A stretch of 43,086 nucleotides of DNA from an uncultured Hyphomicrobiales bacterium. GTDB lineage: Bacteria; Pseudomonadota; Alphaproteobacteria; Rhizobiales; Hyphomicrobiaceae. The notes beneath the pieces were generated by a model. That model was not told where the DNA came from. It did no database searches and saw only the letters and a list, made by a program, of their open reading frames with translations. Positions 36,034-43,086 of this stretch are shown one piece after another. The stretch spans positions 1 to 43,086 of the forward strand of contig CADEEC010000006.1 of NCBI GenBank assembly GCA_902826255.1, read 5' to 3'. Positions within the stretch are counted from its first letter, which is position 1. Every line of letters starts with the position of its first letter. Both the position numbers and the translations under genes were made by a program.

Positions 36034-36651
36034 CTAGGGCAATTTGGCCAGCCGGTCAGCCATCGCATCGACATTGGTCGTATGCGCAAAATGCGTCCGG
36101 TAGGTCCCGTCCGGGTTCATCACGTAGATGATCGACGAGTGGTCGTACGTGTAGCCGGCCGACGATTTCGGGTCCTCGACCTTCTTGGCATAGACGCGGT
36201 AGGCCTTGACCACGCGGGCGATGTCCTCGGGCGATCCAGTCAGCCCGACCAGCCGCGGATGGAAGCTCTGCACGTAGCTCGCAAGTTGGGCGGGCGTGTC
36301 GCGCTCGGGATCAACGGAGATGAACACCGGCGTGATGCGTTCGGCTTTCGCGCCGATCTTGTCGAGGGCCGCGGACATCACCTGCAGCGCCGACGGGCAA
36401 ACGTCCGGACAGAAAGTGAAGCCGAAGAACACGAGCATGTATCGCCCGCGAAAATCCTGGTCGGTAACCCGCTTGCCGGCATGATCCGTCAACTCGAAGG
36501 GTCCACCGATTAACGCCTGGCCGATCACCCTCATATTGCTTGCCGGCAGCAACCGGTCTCGCGCCTCCGGAAATACGGCCAACGCCAGCGCGCCTCCGAC
36601 AATGAGGCCGGCGACCACAAGCAGCGCGAGCCTCAGCCGTTTGGCAAACAT
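36034..36651 (-). CDS. SCO1/SenC family copper chaperone/thiol protein
   Basis: A membrane-anchored thioredoxin-fold protein that delivers copper to the CuA centre of cytochrome oxidase and has redox-sensing roles in purple bacteria. About 205 residues: an N-terminal helix (LALLVVAGLIVGGALALAVF), then the copper site FCPDVCPS (Cys81, Cys85) and the distal His171 in TYDHSSIIY. The ATG at 36651 has GAGG nine bases upstream; two further in-frame codons (TTG, GTG) precede it. It is divergent from regB, which parallels the senC/regB divergence in Rhodobacter and supports a link between respiration and RegBA signalling. Confidence 0.92.
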   Translation of the reverse strand: MFAKRLRLALLVVAGLIVGGALALAVFPEARDRLLPASNMRVIGQALIGGPFELTDHAGKRVTDQDFRGRYMLVFFGFTFCPDVCPSALQVMSAALDKIGAKAERITPVFISVDPERDTPAQLASYVQSFHPRLVGLTGSPEDIARVVKAYRVYAKKVEDPKSSAGYTYDHSSIIYVMNPDGTYRTHFAHTTNVDAMADRLAKLP

Positions 36652-36827
36652 CCTCACCAACCTCGTTCATGCCTCCCGAAGACCCGAGACGTAAGGCTTC
36701 AAGACGGCCATCCCAACGGTCTAGATGTGGTAGGAATAAGCTAGGAATCCAAGACTGTACCGGGGTGAAGGGACGCAGGGAGAGCCGGGTCGCAAGGTCC
36801 CGAGGCGCGGTCCAATGGACACAGGAC

Positions 36828-38222
36828 ATGAATCTTAGGGTCATGCCGGCACTACAGGCCGAGCGTGCGCGAGAGGCAGGCGAAAGCAGGCTGCGCCTGC
36901 AGACCGCGATGCGATTGCGCTGGTTCGGCATTGTGGGCCAGCTGGCGACCGTCTGCTACGTCTATTTCGGCCTGGGCTTCAAGTTCAACTTCGGCATCTG
37001 TCTCGCGCTCATCGCCGCGACAGCCTGGCTCAATGTCATCCTCCGTTTGCGCTATCCGGCGCGCACCCGCCTCAGCACCCAGCTTGCGACCTCCCTCCTG
37101 ACCTTCGACATTCTGCAGCTGGCTGCGCTTCTCTATCTTACCGGCGGTGTCGAGAACCCGTTCGTTTTTCTCATCGTCGCTCCTGTAACGGTTTCGGCCG
37201 CGACACTCCCGCTCTTCAACACCCTTGCCTTGGGGGCGCTGGCCGCAGCGACCGCCGTCATACTGTCCATCACCTATTACCCATTGCCTTGGTACAGCAC
37301 GTCCACCTTCGAACTGCCCGCGATCTACAATATCGGCGTGCTGACCTCCGTCCTGGCCGGGATGCTGTTTCTGGCTCTCTATGTCTGGCGACTGGCCAAG
37401 GAAGCGCGTCAGATGGCTGAAGCACTTGCGGCAACCGAGATGGTTCTGGCACGCGAACAGCAGCTCCACGCGCTCGATGGTCTTGCCGCAGCGGCCGCCC
37501 ATGAGCTGGGAACGCCCCTGTCAACGATCACGGTCGTGGCCAAGGAGCTCGCGCGGGAAGCCGCTCCTGGGTCCAGCATGGCGGAGGACGTCGCACTGCT
37601 GCAAAGCCAGGCGCAACGCTGCAGGGAAATCCTGCGGAAGCTGACGCGCGGCCCCACGGAGCCCGACCCTCTTCACGCTCGCATCAGTGTGCGCGAACTG
37701 TTGGAGGAGACGGCGGCGCCCTACCGCGGATTCAGCGTGAAGATCGACATCAGCGCCGCGGCGATCGAAGGCGGAGATCAACCAAATCCGGAGCCCGTGG
37801 GTGAACGCCGCCCGGGTGTCGTCTACGGCCTTGCCAACCTGGTTGAGAACGCCGTCGACTTTGCCCAGGCCCGCGTCGAGATCACGGCGACCTGGTCCGC
37901 CCGCGAGATCGTCGTCTCGATCCGGGATGACGGGCCTGGCGTTCCGCCCCTGGTGCTGGACGCGCTGGGAGAACCTTACATTACCACCCGCCCCTCACGG
38001 CACATGGAGCGCGGCGCCGACGGCGAGCCCTCGGGCATGGGCCTTGGCTTCTTCATAGCCAAGACGCTGCTGGAGCGGTCCGGTGCGGTGGTAGAGCTGG
38101 AAAATCGCAAGCCGCCCGAGCACGGAGCGGTCGCCAAGGTCACCTGGCCGCGGGACGTGTTCGAGCAGCGCCGCATAGCCCCTATGACACTTGGTGAGGA
38201 CAGCGAGCATTCTATCAGCTAG
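36828..38222 (+). CDS. regB: RegB/PrrB/ActS-type redox sensor histidine kinase
   Basis: A membrane sensor kinase of 464 residues, with six predicted helices in the first 200 residues. The quinone-binding heptapeptide GGVENPF is present between helices 3 and 4. The H-box is AAAAHELGTPLSTI, and with the ATG at 36828 the phosphorylated residue is His225. The redox-active cysteine sits in LLQSQAQRCREILRKL at position 265. Both numbers equal those of Rhodobacter capsulatus RegB, which supports this start. N- and G-boxes (LVENAVDFA, DDGPGVP, GMGLGFFIAKTLLERSGA) complete the kinase. Upstream in-frame codons back to 36669 would add 53 residues without family likeness. It is divergent from SCO1 and followed by regA. 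Confidence 0.94.
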   Translation: MNLRVMPALQAERAREAGESRLRLQTAMRLRWFGIVGQLATVCYVYFGLGFKFNFGICLALIAATAWLNVILRLRYPARTRLSTQLATSLLTFDILQLAALLYLTGGVENPFVFLIVAPVTVSAATLPLFNTLALGALAAATAVILSITYYPLPWYSTSTFELPAIYNIGVLTSVLAGMLFLALYVWRLAKEARQMAEALAATEMVLAREQQLHALDGLAAAAAHELGTPLSTITVVAKELAREAAPGSSMAEDVALLQSQAQRCREILRKLTRGPTEPDPLHARISVRELLEETAAPYRGFSVKIDISAAAIEGGDQPNPEPVGERRPGVVYGLANLVENAVDFAQARVEITATWSAREIVVSIRDDGPGVPPLVLDALGEPYITTRPSRHMERGADGEPSGMGLGFFIAKTLLERSGAVVELENRKPPEHGAVAKVTWPRDVFEQRRIAPMTLGEDSEHSIS

Positions 38223-38306
38223 CAAGATTGGTTAAGAACAGTCCGCATCGGGACTTGGGCGCCAAGCCCCCACCCGCTATAACCCGGGCAAACTCGGAGG
38301 CATGCT

Positions 38307-38870
38307 GTGTCTGAAGATCTCTCGTTCAAGTCCGACGAACTGCCGGACGACCGCTCGTTGATCCTGGTGGACGATGACCGGGCTTTCGTGCTGCGCCTGG
38401 CGAAGGCCATGGAGGGCCGGGGGTTCGAGGTTCGTACGGCGCATTCGGTGGAAGAGGGGCTCGGGCTCATTCATGCCAAAGCACCTGCCTTCGCGGTCGT
38501 CGACATGCGCCTGGAAGACGGCAACGGCCTCGACGTCGTTGCCGAGCTCGCCAAGGTGCGGCCGCAGGCGCGCACCATAGTGCTGACCGGCTACGGCAAC
38601 ATCGCAACCGCCGTGACTGCCGTTAAGCTGGGCGCTGTGGACTATCTGGCAAAGCCCGCCGACGCCGACGACGTCACCGATGCCCTGCTGGCGCCGCACA
38701 ACGAGAAGGCGCCGCCGCCGGAAAATCCGATGTCGGCGGATCGCGTGCGTTGGGAGCACATTCAGCGCGTGTATGAACTCTGCAACCGCAACGTCTCGGA
38801 GACGGCACGCCGGCTCAATATGCACCGCCGCACGCTACAGCGAATTCTGGCGAAGCGCGCGCCGAAATAG
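38307..38870 (+). CDS. regA: RegA/PrrA/ActR-type response regulator
   Basis: The DNA-binding partner of RegB, a global regulator of respiratory, photosynthetic and fixation genes. The 187-residue protein has a receiver domain with acidic pocket VDDD (21-24), phospho-acceptor Asp66 in AVVDMRLEDG, Thr of VLTGYG and Lys of YLAKPAD. A short Pro linker (KAPPPENPMSADRV) leads to a Fis-type helix-turn-helix (NRNVSETARRLNMHRRTLQRILAKRAP) that is almost invariant in this family. It starts at a GTG with GGAGG seven bases upstream, 84 bp after regB, probably on the same transcript. Confidence 0.95.
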   Translation: MSEDLSFKSDELPDDRSLILVDDDRAFVLRLAKAMEGRGFEVRTAHSVEEGLGLIHAKAPAFAVVDMRLEDGNGLDVVAELAKVRPQARTIVLTGYGNIATAVTAVKLGAVDYLAKPADADDVTDALLAPHNEKAPPPENPMSADRVRWEHIQRVYELCNRNVSETARRLNMHRRTLQRILAKRAPK

Positions 38871-38875
38871 CCGGA

Positions 38876-39355
38876 TCACACGTCCAGGCGAAACTCCGGA
38901 TCAGCGACGCGCTGAAGCCTGAAGGCCGCCGTCCTTGCCAGCGCAAGCGTCAGGGCTTTTCTACGGGCCGGAGACAGCTTGTGCTCGGGAGCGGACCTGA
39001 CAACGGTTCCGCCAAAACGGTCGGCGACGATCAGGCCCGTGTCCGCCGGCAGCACATCGACCGGAAATGCCGGCCCCACCGCGAAGTAGAGCCTATCGCA
39101 GTACTCCCTGTACTCGGGCCATTTGCCGTCGGTCCTGAAGTCGTCCAGGCAGGACTTGATCTCGACGATCCAGAGCTCGCCCGTCGTGGCAATCGCGACG
39201 ATATCGGCGCGCCTGCCGTTGGCAAGACCGACTTCGGTGACTGTCGCCATGCCGTGCGTGCTGAGGAGGCGCGCCGTGCCGCGGCAGATATCAGACGCCG
39301 CCTGCGACTGGCGCCCGTCCTGGAGCATGGCTGAAGGTTGGCGAAGCTGCATCAT
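38876..39355 (-). CDS. mmcB: MmcB family DNA repair protein
   Basis: A 159-residue protein of the MmcB family (PF06319), known in Caulobacter for a role in resistance to mitomycin C. The core RADIVAIATTGELWIVEIKSCLDDFRTDGKWPEYREYCDRLYFAVG has the D-...-E-x-K layout of a PD-(D/E)xK nuclease fold (RRADI, VEIKS). The C-terminal part (KLSPARRKALTLALARTAAFRLQR) is basic. It starts at one of two adjacent ATGs (39355 or 39352); an ATG at 39328 is an alternative. It ends 5 bp from regA (convergent) and is divergent from the Lon-like protease gene. Confidence 0.9.
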   Translation of the reverse strand: MMQLRQPSAMLQDGRQSQAASDICRGTARLLSTHGMATVTEVGLANGRRADIVAIATTGELWIVEIKSCLDDFRTDGKWPEYREYCDRLYFAVGPAFPVDVLPADTGLIVADRFGGTVVRSAPEHKLSPARRKALTLALARTAAFRLQRVADPEFRLDV

Positions 39356-39418
39356 TGCGCTTGAAGGGCAATCCCTGGGGTCGTTGCGGCCTCAAATCTG
39401 CCCGCGGCCTCAGTACTG

Positions 39419-39447
39419 TTGACGGCGACCGGAGCGTGTTCTTTATC
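39419..39447 (+). promoter_or_regulatory. Putative promoter of the Lon-like protease gene
   Basis: TTGACG (39419-39424), a 17-base spacer and TTTATC (39442-39447) form a plausible sigma-70 type promoter in the 143-bp gap between mmcB and the protease start. The -10 is weak. No heat-shock (sigma-32) consensus is evident. Confidence 0.45.
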
Positions 39448-39498
39448 TCGGATCGCCTCGGTCTCAAAACTACGCCAGCGCATGGGTCGAATTTCCAT

Positions 39499-42036
39499 AT
39501 GTTTTTCAAGCGTTCACAGCCTGATGCAACTCCAGGACCCGTTTCCGCTGCGCATGAGCCGGCCTCCGTGCCCGACCTCGCGAAAGAGACGGTTCCCGCC
39601 CCCAGCTCCAAGCCGCTGGAGATTTCGCAGCTGCGCCGGGTCGTCGATCCTGCCTCGCTCGGCTTCAAGACCACCGACGAGCTGCAGCCGGTCACCGGCC
39701 TGATCGGTCAGGATCGTGCGCTGAAGGCCATTCAGTTCGGCGCGAACATCAAGAGCCATGACTTCAACGTCTTCGTTCTCGGACCGCCGGCGTCCGGAAA
39801 ATCGACCGCCGTACGCGCCCACCTCGGCCCCAAAGCGGCAGAGGCGACACCGCCCGCTGATTGGGTGTACGTCTACAACTACGAAACACCGAATCGCCCG
39901 AAGGCGCTGAAGCTGCCGCACGGCAGGGCGAAGGCCCTCGCCAAGGGCATGATCGCCGCGCTCGACGAGCTGCGCAGCGTGCTCCCCGCGCGCTTCGAGA
40001 GCGAAGACTACCAAGTTCGCCGCCGCGCCATCGACGAACAGTTCCGTTCCGGCAACGAGGAAGCCCTCGAAGGGCTCAACAAGAAGGCGCAATCGCAGAA
40101 CATCGCGCTGCTCCGGACACCGACCGGGTTTGCGATGGCGCCGATGCACGAGGGCAAGGTCGTCAAGCCCGAGGTGTTCAATGCGCTTCCCGAGGCGATG
40201 CGCAAGGACGTCGAGAACAAAATTGCGGCTCTGGAGAAGGAACTGGCCGCAATTCTCGAGCGTCTCCCGAGCTCCGACAAGCGCCGGCGCACGCTGTTGA
40301 GCGAGCTGAACGAGGAGGTTGCCAAGGCCGCGATCAGAGACGCGCTCTCCGATCTGCATGCCTCGATCTCCGACATCCCGGATGCCGCGACCTACGTCGA
40401 GGCAGCCGGTCATGACATGGTGCGCAACGTCGCCTTGTTCCTCTCGACCGGCGAGGAAGAGAACGCCATCGTGCGCAGGCCCGTCGACAGCGCGCAGGAC
40501 CCTCGCTTCCGCCGCTATCTGGTGAACACGATGGCGACCGAGCCCGCGCTCGGCCAGACAGGCACGGAAGGCGCCCCACTGATCGAGGAAGACAATCCAA
40601 CTTTCGGCAACATCGTTGGACGCGTCGAACACTTTGCCCAGATGGGCACGCTGGTGACCGACTTCCTCCTGATCAAGCCCGGCGCTTTGCACAAGGCCAA
40701 CGGCGGCTATCTCATGCTCGATGCTCGCCGCCTGCTGTTATCGCCTTTTGCGTGGGAAGCGCTCAAGCGCGCCATCAAGGCCCGCGAAATCCGCATCGAG
40801 CAACCCTCCGAGACGACAGGATTGATTTCGACGCAAACGCTCGATCCCGATCCTATACCGCTCGACGTCAAGGTCGTTCTGTTCGGGGATCGCGAGCTTT
40901 ACTACCTGCTCGCCGCGCACGACCCGGACTTCACGCGCATATTCAAGGTCCAGGCCGACTTCGACGACACCATCAACCGGTCCTCCGAGAACGATACCTC
41001 CTATGCCCGGCTGATCGCCTCCGTGGTCAAGGAGCATAGCCTCAAACCGCTCGATGCGTCGGCCGTCGCCCGCGTCATCGACGAGGGCGCCAGGCTGGCG
41101 AATGATCGCGAGAAACTGTCCATCGAGCTCGGCCGCATCTCCGATATCGTGCGCGAGGCTGACTACTGGTCGAGCGAGGCGCAGCGAAAGATCACCTCAC
41201 GGCAGGATGTGGTGCGCGCCATCGACGAGCAGATCCAGCGCGTGGACAGGCTGCGCGACCGTGGCCAGGAGGTCATGGAGCGAGGCATCGTCCTGGTCGA
41301 CACGGAAGGTGCCAAGGTCGGCCAGGTCAACGGCCTGTCGGTGTTGCAGCTCGGCTCGTTCGCCTTCGGCCGTCCTACCCGTATCACAGCGCGGGTGCGG
41401 CTCGGCGCAGGCCGCGTCACCGACATCGAACGCGAGGTCAAACTCGGCGGACCGTTGCATTCCAAGGGCGTCATGATCCTGTGGGGCTTTCTTGCGGGAC
41501 GCTACGCGCTCGATGGCCCGCTGGCGATGGCTGCCTCCCTCGTGTTCGAGCAGTCTTATGGCGGCGTCGACGGCGACAGCGCGTCCTCGACAGAGCTCTA
41601 CGCCCTGCTGTCCGCACTTGCTGATATCCCCATCAAGCAGTCCCTCGCCGTGACAGGATCCGTCAACCAGCACGGGGAGGTGCAGGCGATCGGGGGCGTC
41701 AACGAAAAGATCGAAGGATTCTTCGACATCTGCCGCTCGCGCGGCCTGAAGAAGGGTCAGGGCGTTCTCATCCCCCAATCCAACGTGCAGCACCTCATGC
41801 TGCGTGAAGATGTGGTTGAGGCCGTGAAGGCCGGCCAGTTCGCGGTGTACCCAGTCGGGACCATCGATGAAGGCATCGAGATCCTGACAGGCGTGAAGGC
41901 GGGCGAGCGCGGAACCAACGGCCAGTTCCCCGCCGGCACCATCAATCGCCTGGTCGAGGACAAGCTAAAGTCCTTCGCCGCGCGCGGCCGGGGGTATGCG
42001 AAAGCCATCGCGGCTGCAGATGGGGACGGCGCATGA
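39499..42036 (+). CDS. Lon-like ATP-dependent protease (LonB/AAA_32 type)
   Basis: A protease of about 845 residues related to LonB/LonC and the 'AAA family ATPase, S16 C-terminal' proteins. The ATPase part has Walker A GPPASGKST (residues 95-103) and the Walker-B-like GGYLMLDARRLLLSPFAWEALKRAI. A helical insert (about 150-330) stands where classical Lon carries its LON substrate domain, which is absent. The proteolytic domain has the Ser-Lys dyad: Ser694 in GVDGDSASSTELYALLSAL and Lys737 in GGVNEKIEGFFDI, 43 residues apart as in E. coli Lon. I start at the ATG at 39499 (MFFKRSQPD); a TTG at 39355 would add 48 unlike residues. It overlaps the next gene by 4 bp. Confidence 0.9.
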   Translation: MFFKRSQPDATPGPVSAAHEPASVPDLAKETVPAPSSKPLEISQLRRVVDPASLGFKTTDELQPVTGLIGQDRALKAIQFGANIKSHDFNVFVLGPPASGKSTAVRAHLGPKAAEATPPADWVYVYNYETPNRPKALKLPHGRAKALAKGMIAALDELRSVLPARFESEDYQVRRRAIDEQFRSGNEEALEGLNKKAQSQNIALLRTPTGFAMAPMHEGKVVKPEVFNALPEAMRKDVENKIAALEKELAAILERLPSSDKRRRTLLSELNEEVAKAAIRDALSDLHASISDIPDAATYVEAAGHDMVRNVALFLSTGEEENAIVRRPVDSAQDPRFRRYLVNTMATEPALGQTGTEGAPLIEEDNPTFGNIVGRVEHFAQMGTLVTDFLLIKPGALHKANGGYLMLDARRLLLSPFAWEALKRAIKAREIRIEQPSETTGLISTQTLDPDPIPLDVKVVLFGDRELYYLLAAHDPDFTRIFKVQADFDDTINRSSENDTSYARLIASVVKEHSLKPLDASAVARVIDEGARLANDREKLSIELGRISDIVREADYWSSEAQRKITSRQDVVRAIDEQIQRVDRLRDRGQEVMERGIVLVDTEGAKVGQVNGLSVLQLGSFAFGRPTRITARVRLGAGRVTDIEREVKLGGPLHSKGVMILWGFLAGRYALDGPLAMAASLVFEQSYGGVDGDSASSTELYALLSALADIPIKQSLAVTGSVNQHGEVQAIGGVNEKIEGFFDICRSRGLKKGQGVLIPQSNVQHLMLREDVVEAVKAGQFAVYPVGTIDEGIEILTGVKAGERGTNGQFPAGTINRLVEDKLKSFAARGRGYAKAIAAADGDGA

Positions 42037-42896
42037 TTGCTCACGTCGCCGAAAGCGGCGAGGATCGCGGACGCGTCGTGCTGCACGTCGGTACGGGCGA
42101 CCCGCACGTGATCGCAGTTGAAGCAGCACTCAGGGTCGCACGCGCCTTCGGCTCCGAGATCGAAAGCCTGTTCGTCGAAGACGAGCAGTTGTTCGATTGC
42201 GCAGCTTATGCGTTCGCGCGCGAGATTCCCCTGTCAGGCTCGCGGAGCCGGCCCCTCTCTCGCGATGACCTGATGCGCAGCCTGCATTTCGCAGCCCAGG
42301 GTGCCCGGCGGCGCATCGAGGAGCTTGCGCGCAAGGCGGAGGTGCCCCTGCGCTGCACGATCGTGCGCGACGAGTCTACGCGCGCGCTGTCGATCGCCTG
42401 CGCGGAGCGCGGCCCGTGGAACGTCGTGGCCCTGTCCGAGCCGTTCAAGGCAGCCAACGGCCCGCTGCTGAAACAGCTTCTCAACGAGGTGGTCGGCACC
42501 ACCGGTTTCGTGCTCGTCGGCCCGAGAGCGAAGCGGGTGGCTGGGCCCGTCGTCGTCGCCGTCGAAAGCACGGACTATCTGCCCGAGATGTTGCGTGCGG
42601 CCGAGAAGCTGGCGGCACTCGACGAGTCCGGCATCGTTCTGCTTCTTATCGCCTCCGATCAGGACCATCTTGATCGCATAGACGCTGAAACCCGTCTGGT
42701 GGTGGAGGCCCATCCCAACATGCGCATCGCCTGGGCCGCGCTCTCGCACGGGGCTTCGGCCGTCATCGCAGAGACGCTGCGGCGCCTCCACGCCGGCACC
42801 GTTATTTGCCGGTTTGGCGGGCTTGTCGTATCGGATGAGGAGGACTTGCGCCCGCTGGCGGCTGCATTGGAGTGCCCGCTGCTGCTGGTGCGGTGA
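42033..42896 (+). CDS. Protein resembling a tandem universal stress protein, coupled to the protease
   Basis: This 287-residue protein has two alpha/beta halves with Usp-like openings. The first is VVLHVGTGDPHVIAVEAALRVARAFGSEIESLFVED and the second is PVVVAVESTDYLPEMLRAAEKLAALDESGIVLLLIA. The second half ends ETLRRLHAGTVICRFGG...AALECPLLLVR, like the end of UspA domains. The nucleotide-binding G-x2-G-x9-GS motif is not clear in either half, so ATP binding is doubtful. ATGA overlap with the Lon-like gene shows translational coupling; a role as adaptor or regulator of the protease is only an inference. Confidence 0.65.
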   Translation: MIAHVAESGEDRGRVVLHVGTGDPHVIAVEAALRVARAFGSEIESLFVEDEQLFDCAAYAFAREIPLSGSRSRPLSRDDLMRSLHFAAQGARRRIEELARKAEVPLRCTIVRDESTRALSIACAERGPWNVVALSEPFKAANGPLLKQLLNEVVGTTGFVLVGPRAKRVAGPVVVAVESTDYLPEMLRAAEKLAALDESGIVLLLIASDQDHLDRIDAETRLVVEAHPNMRIAWAALSHGASAVIAETLRRLHAGTVICRFGGLVVSDEEDLRPLAAALECPLLLVR

Positions 42897-42913
42897 ACTC
42901 AAGGCTAACCCGT

Positions 42914-43086
42914 ATGGCAATGCTCGCGAATATTCTGGTCGCCCTGGTCGCAGCCCTGCTCGCGGGGTTTCTGGTGCTGGAGATGTTCCTCTGGACCACG
43001 CCGTTCGGTCTCAGAACGTTCAACCTGACACCGGAATTCGCGGCAGCTTCAGCGCCGCTCGCCGCCAATCAGGGCCTCTACAACGG
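42914..43086 (+). CDS. DUF1304 family membrane protein, cut off by the window end
   Basis: The first 57 residues are visible (MAMLANILVALVAALLAGFLVLEMFLWTTPFGLRTFNLTP ... AANQGLYN). They match the DUF1304 family (PF06993), four-helix membrane proteins of about 120 residues marked by LEMFLWTTP and ANQGLYNG. Function unknown. It begins 17 bp after the Usp-like gene and may belong to the same transcript. The gene runs past base 43086. Confidence 0.85.
   Translation, partial: MAMLANILVALVAALLAGFLVLEMFLWTTPFGLRTFNLTPEFAAASAPLAANQGLYN

Noticed and set aside
39355..39498. Upstream TTG start for the Lon-like protease (48 extra residues)
   Set aside because: It would overlap the mmcB start codons and has no ribosome-binding site; the extra residues do not look like the family, and a promoter-like element falls inside.

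Overview
The window is about 43 kb of GC-rich (roughly 60-65% G+C, estimated by eye) chromosomal DNA from an alphaproteobacterium, most likely of the order Hyphomicrobiales (Rhizobiales). The grounds are the order mutM - enoyl-CoA hydratase - rpsT - dnaA around the replication-initiation genes, a RegB/RegA redox two-component pair with a SCO1/SenC protein beside it, an MmcB DNA-repair protein, CtrA-type boxes (TTAA-N7-TTAAC) and a cluster of GANTC (CcrM) sites upstream of dnaA. A Hyphomicrobium-like relative would fit, but the genus cannot be fixed from the sequence alone. I see no transposase, integrase, phage gene, CRISPR array, rRNA or tRNA. This is core chromosome with some lineage-specific small genes.

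Left part (1-12.1 kb): two repeat-rich intergenic stretches flank a long Xaa-Pro aminopeptidase (minus strand). The second holds about 2.5 copies of a 121-124 bp tandem unit built from palindromes. Next come a low-affinity iron permease-family protein, an MFS transporter, a DUF3754 (TMEM143-like) protein and a UvrD/PcrA helicase. The helicase is divergent from a very long AsmA-family envelope protein.

Middle part (12.1-18.2 kb): mostly small lineage-specific genes. They include a putative zinc-binding small protein preceded by a palindromic CtrA box, three small exported proteins that share a four-cysteine pattern and look like one divergent family, a Tyr/Ser/Gly-rich exported protein, a cold-shock protein, the rRNA methyltransferase RlmJ, a streptomycin-kinase-like phosphotransferase, and a 45-residue lipoprotein that is easily overlooked.

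Replication core (18.2-28.2 kb): mutM, enoyl-CoA hydratase, rpsT, a 589-bp control region with five GANTC sites and DnaA-box-like sequences, a rhodanese gene, dnaA, tandem perfect hairpins, dnaN, recF and gyrB, all on the plus strand.

Right part (28.2-43.1 kb): an ABC-F ATPase (Uup), an SMP-30/gluconolactonase-like protein, a small membrane protein, and a class A penicillin-binding protein with a CtrA box upstream. Then come a YgjP-like metallopeptidase, an intracellular PHA depolymerase, and SCO1 divergent from regB-regA. Last are MmcB and, divergent from it, a Lon-like ATP-dependent protease that overlaps by 4 bp a protein resembling a two-domain universal stress protein. The window ends inside a DUF1304 membrane protein gene.

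Taken together, the region joins replication initiation, DNA repair (MutM, UvrD, RecF, MmcB), envelope growth (AsmA, PBP1A) and redox sensing (SCO1/RegBA). The sequence signals suggest that some of it is under CtrA/CcrM cell-cycle control. I found no clearly new multi-gene system. The best candidates for something undescribed are the four-cysteine exported family, the Lon/Usp-like pair, and the regulatory architecture around dnaA.
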